The position numbers and the translations under genes were made by a program. From positions 124,001 to 188,000 of the forward strand of contig CAVZCC010000004.1 in the NCBI GenBank assembly GCA_963773765.1: DNA of 64,000 bases, written 5' to 3'. This DNA comes from CAVZCC01 sp963773765 (GTDB taxonomy: Bacteria; Actinomycetota; Acidimicrobiia; Acidimicrobiales; Microtrichaceae). Positions within the stretch are counted from its first letter, which is position 1, and each line of letters begins with the position of its first letter. Below the pieces are notes generated by a model, which was given only the letters and a program-made list of their open reading frames with translations, was not told the origin of the DNA and ran no database searches. Below are positions 1 to 7,656 of the stretch, piece by piece.

Positions 1-626
1 GTCGGCGCCATGTCCGCCTCGTGCAGCAGCCACCGGTTGTAGTCCGGAACCTCGAACTGCAGCGAGTACTGCATGGAGCGGAAGTCGCTGGTGAAGATGC
101 GCACGTCCTCCTGGGCCAGCTGCGCACCCAGCTCGTGGAACGCGGTGAAGCCGGGGATGATCGACTCGACCAGGTCGAAGCCGGCCTGGGCCTCGTCGAT
201 GCGGGGATCGGTGAGGTAGGTGGCGGTCCGGGGGGCCGGGACCGGTCGCTCCACCTCCCAGCTGAGCGGTGCCCGGTTCGCCGGGTCCTGGGCCATCAGG
301 TCGTAGAGGATCGTCGTGCCGGTGCGGGGCTGGCCCACGATGATGATCGGTCGGACCACCTGCTCCTCGGCGACCTGCGGATGGGTGCGGCGCCAGTCCT
401 CGATGCGGAGGCGGTTGGACAGGTCCGCCACGATCCCGTCCCGCACCACCCCCACGCCGATCTCGTTGAGGTCGGCGGTGTCGGCCACCGACCGGAGGAA
501 CAGGTCCAGCCCCTCCTGCCAGCTCGGCGCGCCGAAGTCGTCCAGGCCGGTGGCCTCGACGGCGGCGTCGACCAACCGGTCACGCGTGTCCCGGGAGCCG
601 TCCAGGGGTGGTGCGGGCATCGCCAT
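1..626 (-). CDS. Sulfotransferase family protein (3' end outside window)
   Basis: About 208 residues of the N-terminal part are visible; the stop lies beyond the left edge. After an alpha-helical leader comes PIIIVGQPRTGTTILYDLMA, the P-loop-like 5'-PSB motif that binds PAPS in the Sulfotransfer_3 family, followed by the APLSWEVERPVP segment typical of actinobacterial members. These enzymes move a sulfuryl group from PAPS to a small acceptor that cannot be named from sequence. In-frame ATGs lie at 638, 626 and 620. I prefer 626 because a TATGGT hexamer sits seven bases upstream of it, the leaderless arrangement seen elsewhere in this window. It is divergent from the oxidoreductase at 695. Confidence 0.85.
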   Translation of the reverse strand, partial: MAMPAPPLDGSRDTRDRLVDAAVEATGLDDFGAPSWQEGLDLFLRSVADTADLNEIGVGVVRDGIVADLSNRLRIEDWRRTHPQVAEEQVVRPIIIVGQPRTGTTILYDLMAQDPANRAPLSWEVERPVPAPRTATYLTDPRIDEAQAGFDLVESIIPGFTAFHELGAQLAQEDVRIFTSDFRSMQYSLQFEVPDYNRWLLHEADMAP

Positions 627-694
627 GGCGCCGACCATAATCTCCGTGTCCACCGCCGGGGCCCGACGTCCGGCCCGGTCGCGAGGGGAGCCCG

Positions 695-1768
695 ATGAAG
701 GCACTGCAGGTGAGCCGCCACGGCAGCCCGGGCCAGGTCCTGGTGGTCAACGACGTGGACGTCCCTGCGCCCGGGCCCGGGGAGGTGCAGATCCGGGTCG
801 CGGCCGCCGCGCTGAACTTCAACGACATCGCCCGGTGCCGCGGGACCCTGGTGTCGGTCGCGAAGGACCCGCCGTTCACCCTCGGGATGGACCTGTGCGG
901 GGTGGTGGAGGCCGCCGGGGCCGGCGCCGGTCACTGGGTCGGTCGGCGCGTCGTCGCCGTGTCGAAGGACGCACTCGGAGGCATCGCCGAGTACGCCGTC
1001 GCCCCGGTCGCCGGCGTGTTCGACGCCCCGGCGACGCTCAGCGACACGGAGGCCGCTGCATTCCTCCTCCCGTTCCACACGACCCACCTGGCACTGTTCG
1101 GCCGGGCCCGGCTGCAGGCGGGGGAGACGCTGCTGGTGCACTCCGGGGCCAGCGGCCTCGGCACCGCCGCCATCCAACTGGGCGCCGATGCCGGGGCGCG
1201 GGTCATCGCCACCGTGAGCAGTCCGGAGAAGGCTGCGCTGTGCTCGGCCCTCGGGGCCGACATCGTGGTCGACCACACCAGGGAGGACTTCGTCGAGGCC
1301 GTCCTGGCCGCCACCGACGACGTGGGGGCCGACGTCATCTGCGACCTCGCCGGGGGCGACTTCGTGGCGTCGTCCTGGCGGTGCGTGGCCCGGGGTGGGC
1401 GGTACCTGGCCGTGGGCTTCACCGACGACGGCGAGAACGGCATGACCGGCCGCCCCATCCGCATGGCCAGCATCGGCAACTTCTCGATCGTGGGGGTCAT
1501 GTGCGCATGGGTCGACGACCTGGACCCCGGCATGCGGCGGTTCGGGTTCAACCCCTTCACCCGCGCCGAGGGCGAACTGGTGCACGCAGACGTGGTGCGG
1601 CTGGTCGATGCCGGCCGGGTCCGGCCCCACGTCGGCCGCCGGGTCACGATGGACCGGGCCGCCGCCGCGCTCGACGACCACGAGCGCCGGCGCTCGGTGG
1701 GTCGGACCGTGGTGGATGTGGCGGCGGGTCCACCCGCGCCGCAAACGGGGGCGCCCCCCGTAGCGTGA
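695..1768 (+). CDS. Zinc-independent MDR-family quinone oxidoreductase
   Basis: A 357-residue medium-chain dehydrogenase/reductase. The N-terminal GroES-like half has the ALNFNDIARCRG and DLCGVVEA segments. The nucleotide-binding Rossmann half has VHSGASGLGTAAIQL, an AxxGxGxxA/Q-type NADPH signature. The zinc ligands of alcohol dehydrogenases are absent, so this belongs to the quinone oxidoreductase/crotonyl-CoA reductase side of the superfamily and probably reduces an enone or quinone with NADPH. GGGGAG stands just before the ATG as a ribosome binding site. The stop is followed within a few bases by the next gene, but that gene has its own -10-like hexamer. Substrate unknown. Confidence 0.88.
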   Translation: MKALQVSRHGSPGQVLVVNDVDVPAPGPGEVQIRVAAAALNFNDIARCRGTLVSVAKDPPFTLGMDLCGVVEAAGAGAGHWVGRRVVAVSKDALGGIAEYAVAPVAGVFDAPATLSDTEAAAFLLPFHTTHLALFGRARLQAGETLLVHSGASGLGTAAIQLGADAGARVIATVSSPEKAALCSALGADIVVDHTREDFVEAVLAATDDVGADVICDLAGGDFVASSWRCVARGGRYLAVGFTDDGENGMTGRPIRMASIGNFSIVGVMCAWVDDLDPGMRRFGFNPFTRAEGELVHADVVRLVDAGRVRPHVGRRVTMDRAAAALDDHERRRSVGRTVVDVAAGPPAPQTGAPPVA

Positions 1769-1772
1769 CCGG

Positions 1773-2273
1773 ATGGATGAACAGGACCTGCTCGACGCAG
1801 CCCGCGCCGTGGTCGGCACCGACACCGAGGTCCTGGCCGCCGGGATCTTCGGGCTGCAGAACACCCAGGTCGCCGCCGTCGTCGGTGGCATGGCCGCCGG
1901 CGCAGCGCTGTCCGCCGTGCCGGGCGACTCGCCGCTGCTGGACGGCGCCACCACCGCCGTGGCCATGCACACCGCCCGTGAGGTGTCGGCCGCGGCCCAG
2001 GGCCTGACCGTGCGGATGCTGGTGGCCGCCACCGCCGACACCATCCACGTGCTGGACTGGGTGGAGCCCGCCGGGCCGTCGACCCGGTCGTTGATGGAGT
2101 TCGACCGGTCCGCCGTCCGGGTCACGGTCCGGAAGTGGGGCCTCAGCCGCGTCATCACGCTGCAGGACCCGGCCAGCGGCTCCTCCATCGAGCTGGCCGG
2201 GAGCACGGCGGTGTTCAGCGCCGAGGCCAAGGGCGACAAGCTCGTCCTGCACCTGATCACCGAGCACGGCTGA
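1773..2273 (+). CDS. Conserved hypothetical protein, 166 aa
   Basis: No family recognised. The N-terminal third is alanine/glycine-rich and hydrophobic (AAVVGGMAAGAALSAV) and could be a glycine-zipper-like helix. The C-terminal half reads as alternating beta strands (TVRMLVAATADTIHVLDW, RVITLQDPASGSSIEL), resembling small PH-like or stress-related actinobacterial proteins that pair a GG-rich helix with a beta domain. The ATG lies six bases after TAGCGT (1761-1766), so the mRNA is probably leaderless. Overlapping frames are arginine-rich shadows. Confidence 0.7.
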   Translation: MDEQDLLDAARAVVGTDTEVLAAGIFGLQNTQVAAVVGGMAAGAALSAVPGDSPLLDGATTAVAMHTAREVSAAAQGLTVRMLVAATADTIHVLDWVEPAGPSTRSLMEFDRSAVRVTVRKWGLSRVITLQDPASGSSIELAGSTAVFSAEAKGDKLVLHLITEHG

Positions 2274-2337
2274 CCGTCGGCTCCGGGTTCGGATGCGCGG
2301 GGGCGTCGGTACGCTCGATGCGGAGGCAACCGACGCC

Positions 2338-3012
2338 ATGACCCTTCCCAGTCCAGACATCGGCTACGACGAACCCGGGCCCCGTCCCACGGGCCTGCCC
2401 GTGTGGCCGTTCGTCCTGACCATCGTGGTGGTCCAGCTGGTCGACCTGGTCCTCAACTCCCGGGTCACCTTCGAGCCGCTCACGGCCGAGCGGTGGGTCC
2501 GCACCTCCCTGTTGTGGGTCCAGGACACCGGCAACCTGCTGTTCCTGGGCGCGGCCGTGGTCCTGGTGCTGGTGCTGGTGCTCCGGTCCAGGCCCCGCTG
2601 GGTCCTCGCCGTCCTGGTCGCGTACCTGTCGGTCGCGACGTTCAACCTGGTGCTCAACGTGTTCGCCCTGGTCGCCACCGCCGAGCACAACGCGGAGCGC
2701 CGGCTGACCCTGCTGTGGGACGTGGGGCTGGTCTACCTGTCCACCGTGCTGGTGTTCTCGCTGTGGTACCGGCTGTTGGACACCGAGCTGGCGGGCGGGG
2801 CGTTCGAGTTCCCGGTGGACCCGGCCCGGCCCGACCGTTCGCCGGGTTGGATCGACTACGTGTTCCTGTCGTTCAACACCAACGCGACCTTCGGTCCCAC
2901 CGCAGAGGTGGTGCATGCCCGCACGGCCAAGGTGGTCATGATGTGCCAGACCCTGCTGTCGCTCCTGGTCCTGGTCGTGCTCGTGGCCCGGATCGTCGGA
3001 CTGGGCGACTGA
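2338..3012 (+). CDS. Multi-pass membrane protein, ion-channel/DUF1345-like
   Basis: A 224-residue protein with about five hydrophobic segments. The last portion has the order DYVFLSFNTNATFGPT followed by a final long hydrophobic helix (LLSLLVLVVLVARIVG). This resembles the pore-loop plus inner-helix layout of Ion_trans_2/DUF1345-like proteins, but the TxGYG filter of potassium channels is missing, so a channel role is only a suggestion. The start is ATG 2338, not the upstream ATG at 2293. A GGAGG ribosome site (2322-2326) lies just before it, and the probable promoter hexamer TACGCT (2310-2315) lies downstream of the alternative start. Convergent with the CAP lipoprotein gene. Confidence 0.75.
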   Translation: MTLPSPDIGYDEPGPRPTGLPVWPFVLTIVVVQLVDLVLNSRVTFEPLTAERWVRTSLLWVQDTGNLLFLGAAVVLVLVLVLRSRPRWVLAVLVAYLSVATFNLVLNVFALVATAEHNAERRLTLLWDVGLVYLSTVLVFSLWYRLLDTELAGGAFEFPVDPARPDRSPGWIDYVFLSFNTNATFGPTAEVVHARTAKVVMMCQTLLSLLVLVVLVARIVGLGD

Positions 3013-3028
3013 GCCCGCGGGCGGCTCA
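3010..3028. terminator. Hairpin joining two convergent stop codons
   Basis: TGAGCC (3010-3015) and GGCTCA (3023-3028) form a perfect six-base stem. The left arm begins with the TGA of the membrane protein gene and the right arm ends with the stop of the CAP gene on the other strand. There is no T tract, so intrinsic termination is uncertain. Confidence 0.45.
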
Positions 3029-3556
3029 GCAGGCGCCGGAACGGCCGAAGTCCTGGGTCCAGTACGGCGTGCCGGACGCGCTGACCGCCTGGCCCATGCC
3101 CACGTGGGTGTAGGTGGGGTTCAACAGGTTCGTGCGGTGCCCGGACGAGTTCATCCAGCCGTTCATCACGGCGTCCACCGAGCCGTAGCCCGCGGCCACG
3201 TTCTCGGCCAGGGCCGTCCAGCCCACGTACCCGGCCCGGACCGCCCGTGTGGACATGGAGGAGCCGTCGGAGCCGGTGTGGCTCATCTTGGACGTGTCGG
3301 CCTGGTCCTGTGAGTGCAGCTGCGCCGCCCAGTCGAGCGTGGCGCAGCGCACCAGCGGAGCGGCGCCGTTGGCGGCCCGGTTCGCGTTGATGGAGTCCAG
3401 CATCTGGTCCCGCCAGGTGGCGGGGGCCGCCACGGGGGCGACCGGGGCCGCCGGGGCGGGTGCGGCCGGGGTGGACGGACGGGGGACGCACGCCCCCAGG
3501 ACCACCACTGCCGCCATGACCACCGCCGCTGACGCAGCTCGACCCAACCGACGCAT
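3026..3556 (-). CDS. CAP/SCP-domain lipoprotein
   Basis: A 176-residue secreted protein. A signal peptide with lipobox VVLGAC places the lipidated cysteine near residue 22, followed by a Pro/Ala linker and a single CAP domain. Visible CAP motifs are MLDSINANRAANGAAPL, LAENVAAG and WMNSSGHRTNLLNPTYTHVG, then YWTQDFG at the end. The active-site-like His and Glu positions are present (MSHTG, LAEN, GHR). Function of bacterial CAP proteins is poorly defined; cell-envelope or extracellular binding is usual. The ATG at 3556 is preceded by GGGGAG. A longer upstream reading frame exists but lacks signal-peptide logic. Confidence 0.88.
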   Translation of the reverse strand: MRRLGRAASAAVVMAAVVVLGACVPRPSTPAAPAPAAPVAPVAAPATWRDQMLDSINANRAANGAAPLVRCATLDWAAQLHSQDQADTSKMSHTGSDGSSMSTRAVRAGYVGWTALAENVAAGYGSVDAVMNGWMNSSGHRTNLLNPTYTHVGMGQAVSASGTPYWTQDFGRSGAC

Positions 3557-3644
3557 GTTCCGCTCCCCGCGATCCTGGACCCGCGGACGCGGGCCCCGTT
3601 GGGGCGGCAGGCTCCCCGGGCGGGGCTCACTGCTCGCCTGGGAG

Positions 3645-3761
3645 GTGGATCGGTCGGCGGGGACCCGGACTTGAGCGGTGACCACGACGCGGACGGGTGG
3701 CGTGGGGGACGCGCAGGTGCCCCCGACCGATCCACTCCGCAGGGATCGTCCCGGGGGCACC
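3645..3761 (-). promoter_or_regulatory. Candidate structured 5' leader of the CAP gene
   Basis: The roughly 390-base divergent gap (3557-3948) contains two overlapping perfect inverted repeats. GTGGATCGGTCGG (3645-3657) pairs with 3723-3735 over 13 bases, and GGTGCCCCC (3716-3724) pairs with 3753-3761 over 9 bases. The two stems share 3723-3724, so they compete. Read toward the CAP gene this could be a conformational switch in a long leader. I do not recognise a known riboswitch class. Confidence 0.4.
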
Positions 3762-3948
3762 CGTGGTGTCGACCGACCCGCGCGACCGGCCGACTGATGC
3801 AGCAGGTGTCTCTCTGCCGGGGACCATGCTGGGTGAGCGGCGTCAGGGATGGCTCAAGGACCCCTCAAGGTGCGGCAAAGCCCTCCGGTCGCGGCCCCGA
3901 TCCATGACATGGCGCCGCGAGGTGGGCGAATGGGCAACAATCTCCGGT

Positions 3949-4956
3949 GTGACCGAGGCAGCGCCGCCACCACAGGACCCGGAGCCCGACGACGCGGACG
4001 AGTCGTGGGCCGCCAACGCCGCGCTCGGGGCCGCGGCCGTCGCGGCGCGCACGGCGGCCGACGTGGCCGACGTGGTCGGTGGCTCCGCACCGGCGCGGGC
4101 CGTCGGGGGTGCGGCTCGGTGGCTCGCCCGCCCGCTGTCCCGCGAAGGCCACGAGGTCCGTGGTCGGCTGGAGGAGGAGGCCGGTCCGGCGGCCCAGCAG
4201 GTCCTCCGCCAGGTCACCCCCGGCGTGGTCCAGGCCGTGGACATCAACGAGATCCTCGCCGCCATCGACGTGGACGCCCTGTTGGACCGCATCGACATGG
4301 GCCGCCTGGTGGACCGGATCGACGTCGGCTCCATCGTGGCCAAGGTCGACGTGAACGAACTGGTCGCCGGTGTCGACGTGCAGGGGATCATCGACCGGGT
4401 GGACATCGACGGCATCGTGTCCCGGGTGGACATCAACGGGATCGTCTCCCGGGTGGACATCAACGCGATCCTGGAGAACGTCGACATCGCGGGCCTGCTG
4501 GACCGTCTCGACATCAACGCCCTGTTGGAGTCGGTCGACCTCAACGCCGTGTTGGACAAGGTCGACCTGAACCTGCTGCTGGACAAGCTCGACCTGGACG
4601 CGGTCCTGGCCAAGCTGGACATCAACGCCCTGGTCCAGCGACTGGACATGGACGCCCTGGTGGCCAACACCGAACTGGGCAGCATCATCGCCCAGTCCAC
4701 CAGTGGCGTCGCCTCCGAGGCGCTGGACGCGGTCCGCAGCCAGGGCGTGGGACTGGACAACTTCATCGCCCGGCTGGCCAACCGCATGATGCGCCGGGAC
4801 GCCGACGACCTGGTCGCCGGCCCGCCGCTGCTGGTGGACACCCAGTTGGCCCTGCCGCCGGGTTCGCCCGACGAGCTCTCCGATGCCCTGGCCGCCGGGA
4901 CCGGCGAGCAGGAGGAGGACGGCGTGGTCGACACGGCGCAGGTGGCTGCGCCGTGA
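3949..4956 (+). CDS. Nonapeptide-repeat protein paired with an RDD protein
   Basis: 335 residues from GTG 3949. Residues 1-97 are acidic, then Ala-rich. Residues 98-250 are about 17 uninterrupted nine-residue repeats with consensus D-[IVL]-[ND]-x-[ILV]-[LV]-x-x-[IVL], for example DINALLESV, DLNAVLDKV, DLNLLLDKL. The last units degenerate to ELGSIIAQS. A helical tail containing IARLANRMMRRD follows. The period of nine, with hydrophobics at positions 2, 5, 6 and 9, suggests a solenoid or repeated amphipathic membrane-surface helix rather than a heptad coiled coil. No catalytic residues are evident. The stop overlaps the GTG of the RDD gene (GTGA), so the two are translationally coupled. CAACAAT just upstream of GTG suggests a leaderless mRNA; ATG 3904 is an alternative start. 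Confidence 0.8.
   Translation: MTEAAPPPQDPEPDDADESWAANAALGAAAVAARTAADVADVVGGSAPARAVGGAARWLARPLSREGHEVRGRLEEEAGPAAQQVLRQVTPGVVQAVDINEILAAIDVDALLDRIDMGRLVDRIDVGSIVAKVDVNELVAGVDVQGIIDRVDIDGIVSRVDINGIVSRVDINAILENVDIAGLLDRLDINALLESVDLNAVLDKVDLNLLLDKLDLDAVLAKLDINALVQRLDMDALVANTELGSIIAQSTSGVASEALDAVRSQGVGLDNFIARLANRMMRRDADDLVAGPPLLVDTQLALPPGSPDELSDALAAGTGEQEEDGVVDTAQVAAP
4240..4698 (+). repeat. Coding tandem repeat, 27-bp unit, about 17 copies
   Basis: This DNA encodes the nonapeptide array. Each 27-base unit begins with a GAC (Asp) codon plus a hydrophobic codon. The units are diverged at DNA level but strictly in register, so selection acts on the protein and this is not a CRISPR or recent satellite. 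Confidence 0.8.
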
Positions 4957-5483
4957 GCCGCCACGACCCCAGCGACGCCGTCTCCCAGCAGGGCCACTAC
5001 GCCGGTGCGGTCACCCGCCTGGCCGCGTTCGCGCTGGACCAGACCGTGGCCACCACCGCCTTCGCCGTCGCGACGGCGGTCGTCTCCTGGGTGCTGGACC
5101 TGGTCACCGACGGTGCCGTCACCTGGAACCCGAGCGTCTGGTTCACGGGCCTGATCTACGCCGGGTGGCTGTTCGTCTACTACGCGTATCCCTGGGCGGT
5201 GAGTGGCAAGACCCTGGGCATGGCCACGCTCGGGATCCGGGTGGTGCGCAAGGACGGGTCACCGGCCTCGCCCCGGAACGCCGTGCTCCGGACCCTGGCC
5301 CTGCCCCTCACGTTCCTGACCTTCGGCATCGGGTTCCTGCCCATCATCTTCGGCAAGCAGCGCCGGGCCATGCACGACGGGATCGCCGGCACCGCCGTCG
5401 TCTACGCGTGGGACGCACGTGGTGCGCGGCTGCGGTTCCTGGCCCGCCAGCAACGCCAGGACGTCGTGGAGCCCGTCGCCTGA
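4953..5483 (+). CDS. RDD family integral membrane protein
   Basis: 176 residues starting at GTG 4953, which overlaps the upstream stop by four bases. The RDD signature is visible: RLAAFALDQTVATTAF in the first membrane helix (a variant of R-x-x-A-x-x-x-D), then SGKTLGMATLGIRVVRKDG after the second helix, and FGKQRRAMHDGIAGTAVVY near the end. RDD proteins are small three-helix membrane proteins of mostly unknown role; some act as Na+/H+ antiporters. Coupling to the nonapeptide-repeat gene argues that the two act together. Confidence 0.88.
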   Translation: MSRHDPSDAVSQQGHYAGAVTRLAAFALDQTVATTAFAVATAVVSWVLDLVTDGAVTWNPSVWFTGLIYAGWLFVYYAYPWAVSGKTLGMATLGIRVVRKDGSPASPRNAVLRTLALPLTFLTFGIGFLPIIFGKQRRAMHDGIAGTAVVYAWDARGARLRFLARQQRQDVVEPVA

Positions 5484-5616
5484 GTCGGGACCGGGCCGTG
5501 CGACCCACGTCCGGGGCGACCGGGCGGGAGCATCTGCCCACCGGGCGTCGTGGGGCCTCACAGGATCGCCGGAACGGCGCGGGACATCGCCGGTCGCGTT
5601 CGTCACACTGTTGTGC

Positions 5617-6081
5617 ATGGAAACGTTCGGGCTGCTCCAGGCCTGCAGGCACGACATCGAGACCGTCGGCTTCACCGTGGCCGCCATCACCGGCGACGTG
5701 ACGGGATGCGACTGGGCCTACAGCGTGGGGCTGCACCACTCCTTCGACCACCCGGAGCTGGTGCTGGTCGGGCTCGACGCCCCCCTGGCCGGTGCGGTGG
5801 TGCAGTCGCTGGGCGACAAGGTCGCCGCCGGTGCCCGCCTGCGGCCAGGGTCCGAGGCCCGGATGGGTCCCCTGCGGTTCCGGTTCCGGGAGGTGGACGA
5901 CCTCTTCTGCACCCGCAGCGACTGGTTCAACCTGGGTCGCGAGGTCACCGCGGACTGGGGCGGGCGCTGGCCCCGCACGCTGCAGGTGTTGTGGGGAGAC
6001 GCCGACGGACGGTTCCCCGAGTCGGTCGACGACCCGTCGTGGTTCCTGCGCCAGCCGCTGCTGGCGTCGCCCGGGTGCTGA
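5617..6081 (+). CDS. DUF4262 domain protein
   Basis: 154 residues. The order DIETVGFTVAAITGD, WAYSVGLHHSFDHPELVLVGL and a terminal W-rich strand segment (WPRTLQVLWGDADGRFP) is that of DUF4262, a family with no assigned biochemical role. ATG 5617 follows CACACT by seven bases, the leaderless spacing used by several neighbours. The next gene starts 18 bases after the stop with its own hexamer. Confidence 0.82.
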   Translation: METFGLLQACRHDIETVGFTVAAITGDVTGCDWAYSVGLHHSFDHPELVLVGLDAPLAGAVVQSLGDKVAAGARLRPGSEARMGPLRFRFREVDDLFCTRSDWFNLGREVTADWGGRWPRTLQVLWGDADGRFPESVDDPSWFLRQPLLASPGC

Positions 6082-6099
6082 CCGTGCCAGAGTGAGGCC

Positions 6100-6930
6100 A
6101 TGAACGCACCGTCACGGCCGATGACCAAGGACGCGCTGATCGGCGACCTCCGAGCTGTCTGGGGGTCCCTCGACGGCCTGCTCGACTCACTCGACGACGA
6201 GGACTGGTCAGCGCCCACCGCGTGTCCCGGCTGGACCGTCCAGGACACCGTGTCGCACATCGTCGGCGTGGAGTCGATGCTGGCCGGTCACCCCGCCCCG
6301 GACGTGGAGGTGCCCGATGCCCCCCACCTCCGCAACGACGTCGGCCGGATGAACGAGGCGTGGATCATCGACCGTCGCGGCCACACCCCCCAGCAGGTGC
6401 TGGCGGAGTTCCGCGCCGTCGTGGCCGAACGGGACGCCACCCTGTCCGCGATGGACCAGGCCGGGTTCGAGGCCGAGTCGTGGACACCTGCGGGGCTGGC
6501 CACCTTCGCCCGGTTCATGCAGATCCGCGTGTTCGACCAGTGGATCCACGAGCAGGACATCCGGGAGGCGGTCGGCCGCGACGGCCACCTGGAGGGCCCG
6601 GCGGTGGAACGCACCCTGGCGGAGGTCGCCGAGGGCATCGGGTTCGTGGTGGGCAAGAAGGCGGCGACCCCCGACGGCGACTCGGTCCGGTTCCAGCTGT
6701 CGGGTACGCCGTCGGTGACCATCGACGTGGTGGTGGAGGGTCGGGCCCGTGTCACGGACGACCTGGAGGGCACCCCGACGGTGACGCTGTCCATGGAGGT
6801 CCCCACCTTCGTCCGGCTGGTGGCAGGACGGTGGCCCGGCACGGAGGCCCGCTCCCGCGGCCTGGTGGAGGTCACGGGGGACCAGGACCTGGGGGACCGG
6901 GTGCTGGCCAACCTCGCCTACGTCATCTGA
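6100..6930 (+). CDS. Maleylpyruvate isomerase-type mycothiol-dependent protein (DinB-like fold)
   Basis: 276 residues. The N-terminal DinB/MDMPI helical bundle includes TACPGWTVQDTVSHIVGVE, whose His is a metal ligand in the family. Further ligands are likely in the FDQWIHEQDIREAV segment, giving the usual three-His site. The C-terminal part resembles the MDMPI/SCP2-like sterol-carrier domain. In actinobacteria such proteins use mycothiol as cofactor for thiol transfer or isomerisation; the substrate here is unknown. ATG 6100 is six bases after CAGAGT. Convergent with the SET-domain gene. Confidence 0.85.
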   Translation: MNAPSRPMTKDALIGDLRAVWGSLDGLLDSLDDEDWSAPTACPGWTVQDTVSHIVGVESMLAGHPAPDVEVPDAPHLRNDVGRMNEAWIIDRRGHTPQQVLAEFRAVVAERDATLSAMDQAGFEAESWTPAGLATFARFMQIRVFDQWIHEQDIREAVGRDGHLEGPAVERTLAEVAEGIGFVVGKKAATPDGDSVRFQLSGTPSVTIDVVVEGRARVTDDLEGTPTVTLSMEVPTFVRLVAGRWPGTEARSRGLVEVTGDQDLGDRVLANLAYVI

Positions 6931-6931
6931 T

Positions 6932-6949
6932 CGGCCCGCGGCCGGGCCG
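6932..6949. terminator. Hairpin between convergent genes
   Basis: CGGCCCG (6932-6938) and CGGGCCG (6943-6949) form a seven-base stem with a four-base loop, directly after the MDMPI stop. No T tract follows. Confidence 0.4.
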
Positions 6950-6958
6950 GCCCCCGGG

Positions 6959-7483
6959 TCAGAGCCGGCCGGAGGAGCCGGGCAGTGCCCGGAGCTCGGC
7001 GATCCGTGTGGCCAGGTAGGTGGAGAAGTGCCCGGCGTAGCGGTCCTGGAGCTCCGGGATCATCCAGTCGTTGCCGGTGACCTTGCGGCGGCAGGTGGGT
7101 TCTCCGCACAGGCACTCGAACTCGTCGTAGGGGTCCGAGTCGCACATGGCGTAGTCGAAGGTCAGCTCCTGGCCCGCGGCCACGTCGGACATGGTCACCA
7201 GCAGGACGTTGCCGGCGATGCCGCAGTTGGGCACGCAGGAGTGGTTGACGTGGTCGGCCGGGTCCGCGGCCTCCGGACAGACCAGGAACAGCTCCTCGGA
7301 CACCTGCAGCGAGTGGACCTGGCGCTCGGGAGGCAGGGCGTCGAAGGCGTCCAGGTCCAGGACGTGGCCGCCGAAACCGGCCACCACCGCGCCGGCGGGG
7401 ATGTCACGGGTGGCGAACACCCCCAGGCCGGGGCCACCGGCGTCGCGCAGTTCGGCCGAGGGGGTGAGCCAGCTGTGGAACAT
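6959..7483 (-). CDS. SET-domain protein methyltransferase
   Basis: 174 residues. The SET core is complete: GLGVFATRDIPAGAVVAGF at the N-terminus (SAM-side G-x-G), VNHSCVPNCGI (the NHS/NC catalytic-knot motif) and ELTFDYAMCD (the second half of the knot with its Tyr). It ends with ECLCGEPTCR, a post-SET-like CxCx4C zinc site. SET enzymes methylate lysines. Bacterial SET genes are patchy and their targets mostly unknown; no histone-like target gene is adjacent. Domain order and length match minimal SET proteins, with no pre-SET module. Confidence 0.88.
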   Translation of the reverse strand: MFHSWLTPSAELRDAGGPGLGVFATRDIPAGAVVAGFGGHVLDLDAFDALPPERQVHSLQVSEELFLVCPEAADPADHVNHSCVPNCGIAGNVLLVTMSDVAAGQELTFDYAMCDSDPYDEFECLCGEPTCRRKVTGNDWMIPELQDRYAGHFSTYLATRIAELRALPGSSGRL

Positions 7484-7590
7484 GACGGGAGAAAATAGGG
7501 GAGCGACCCGGGCGGGCGCAGGTCGGCGGGCCCGTCGCGACCATGACCTGTGGCACCCGGGAGCGATTCCAGGGCCCGGGGGAGCTCTGG

Positions 7591-7596
7591 TATCCT
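7591..7596 (+). promoter_or_regulatory. Probable -10 element of carD
   Basis: TATCCT is a good sigma-70-type -10 hexamer 60 bases upstream of the carD GTG. ATTCCA, about 18 bases further upstream, is a weak -35. This gives a leader of about 55 bases. Confidence 0.5.
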
Positions 7597-7656
7597 TGCC
7601 TGTTCGACGGGCGGCCCCTCGGCGCCCGCGACCCGTTCAATCCCTTGAGGTCTTCT

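Noticed and set aside
296..2329. 677-residue minus-strand frame across three plus-strand genes
   Set aside because: Low-complexity GC shadow; the plus-strand genes have clear families and starts.
3557..3800. c-di-AMP (ydaO) riboswitch upstream of the CAP gene
   Set aside because: Conserved ydaO elements such as the GGGGACCCA and CGAACCCG motifs are not present in order; only generic inverted repeats are seen.
4240..4698. Regular 27-bp repeats, considered as CRISPR
   Set aside because: Units are contiguous without spacers, diverged at silent sites and in frame with a protein repeat.
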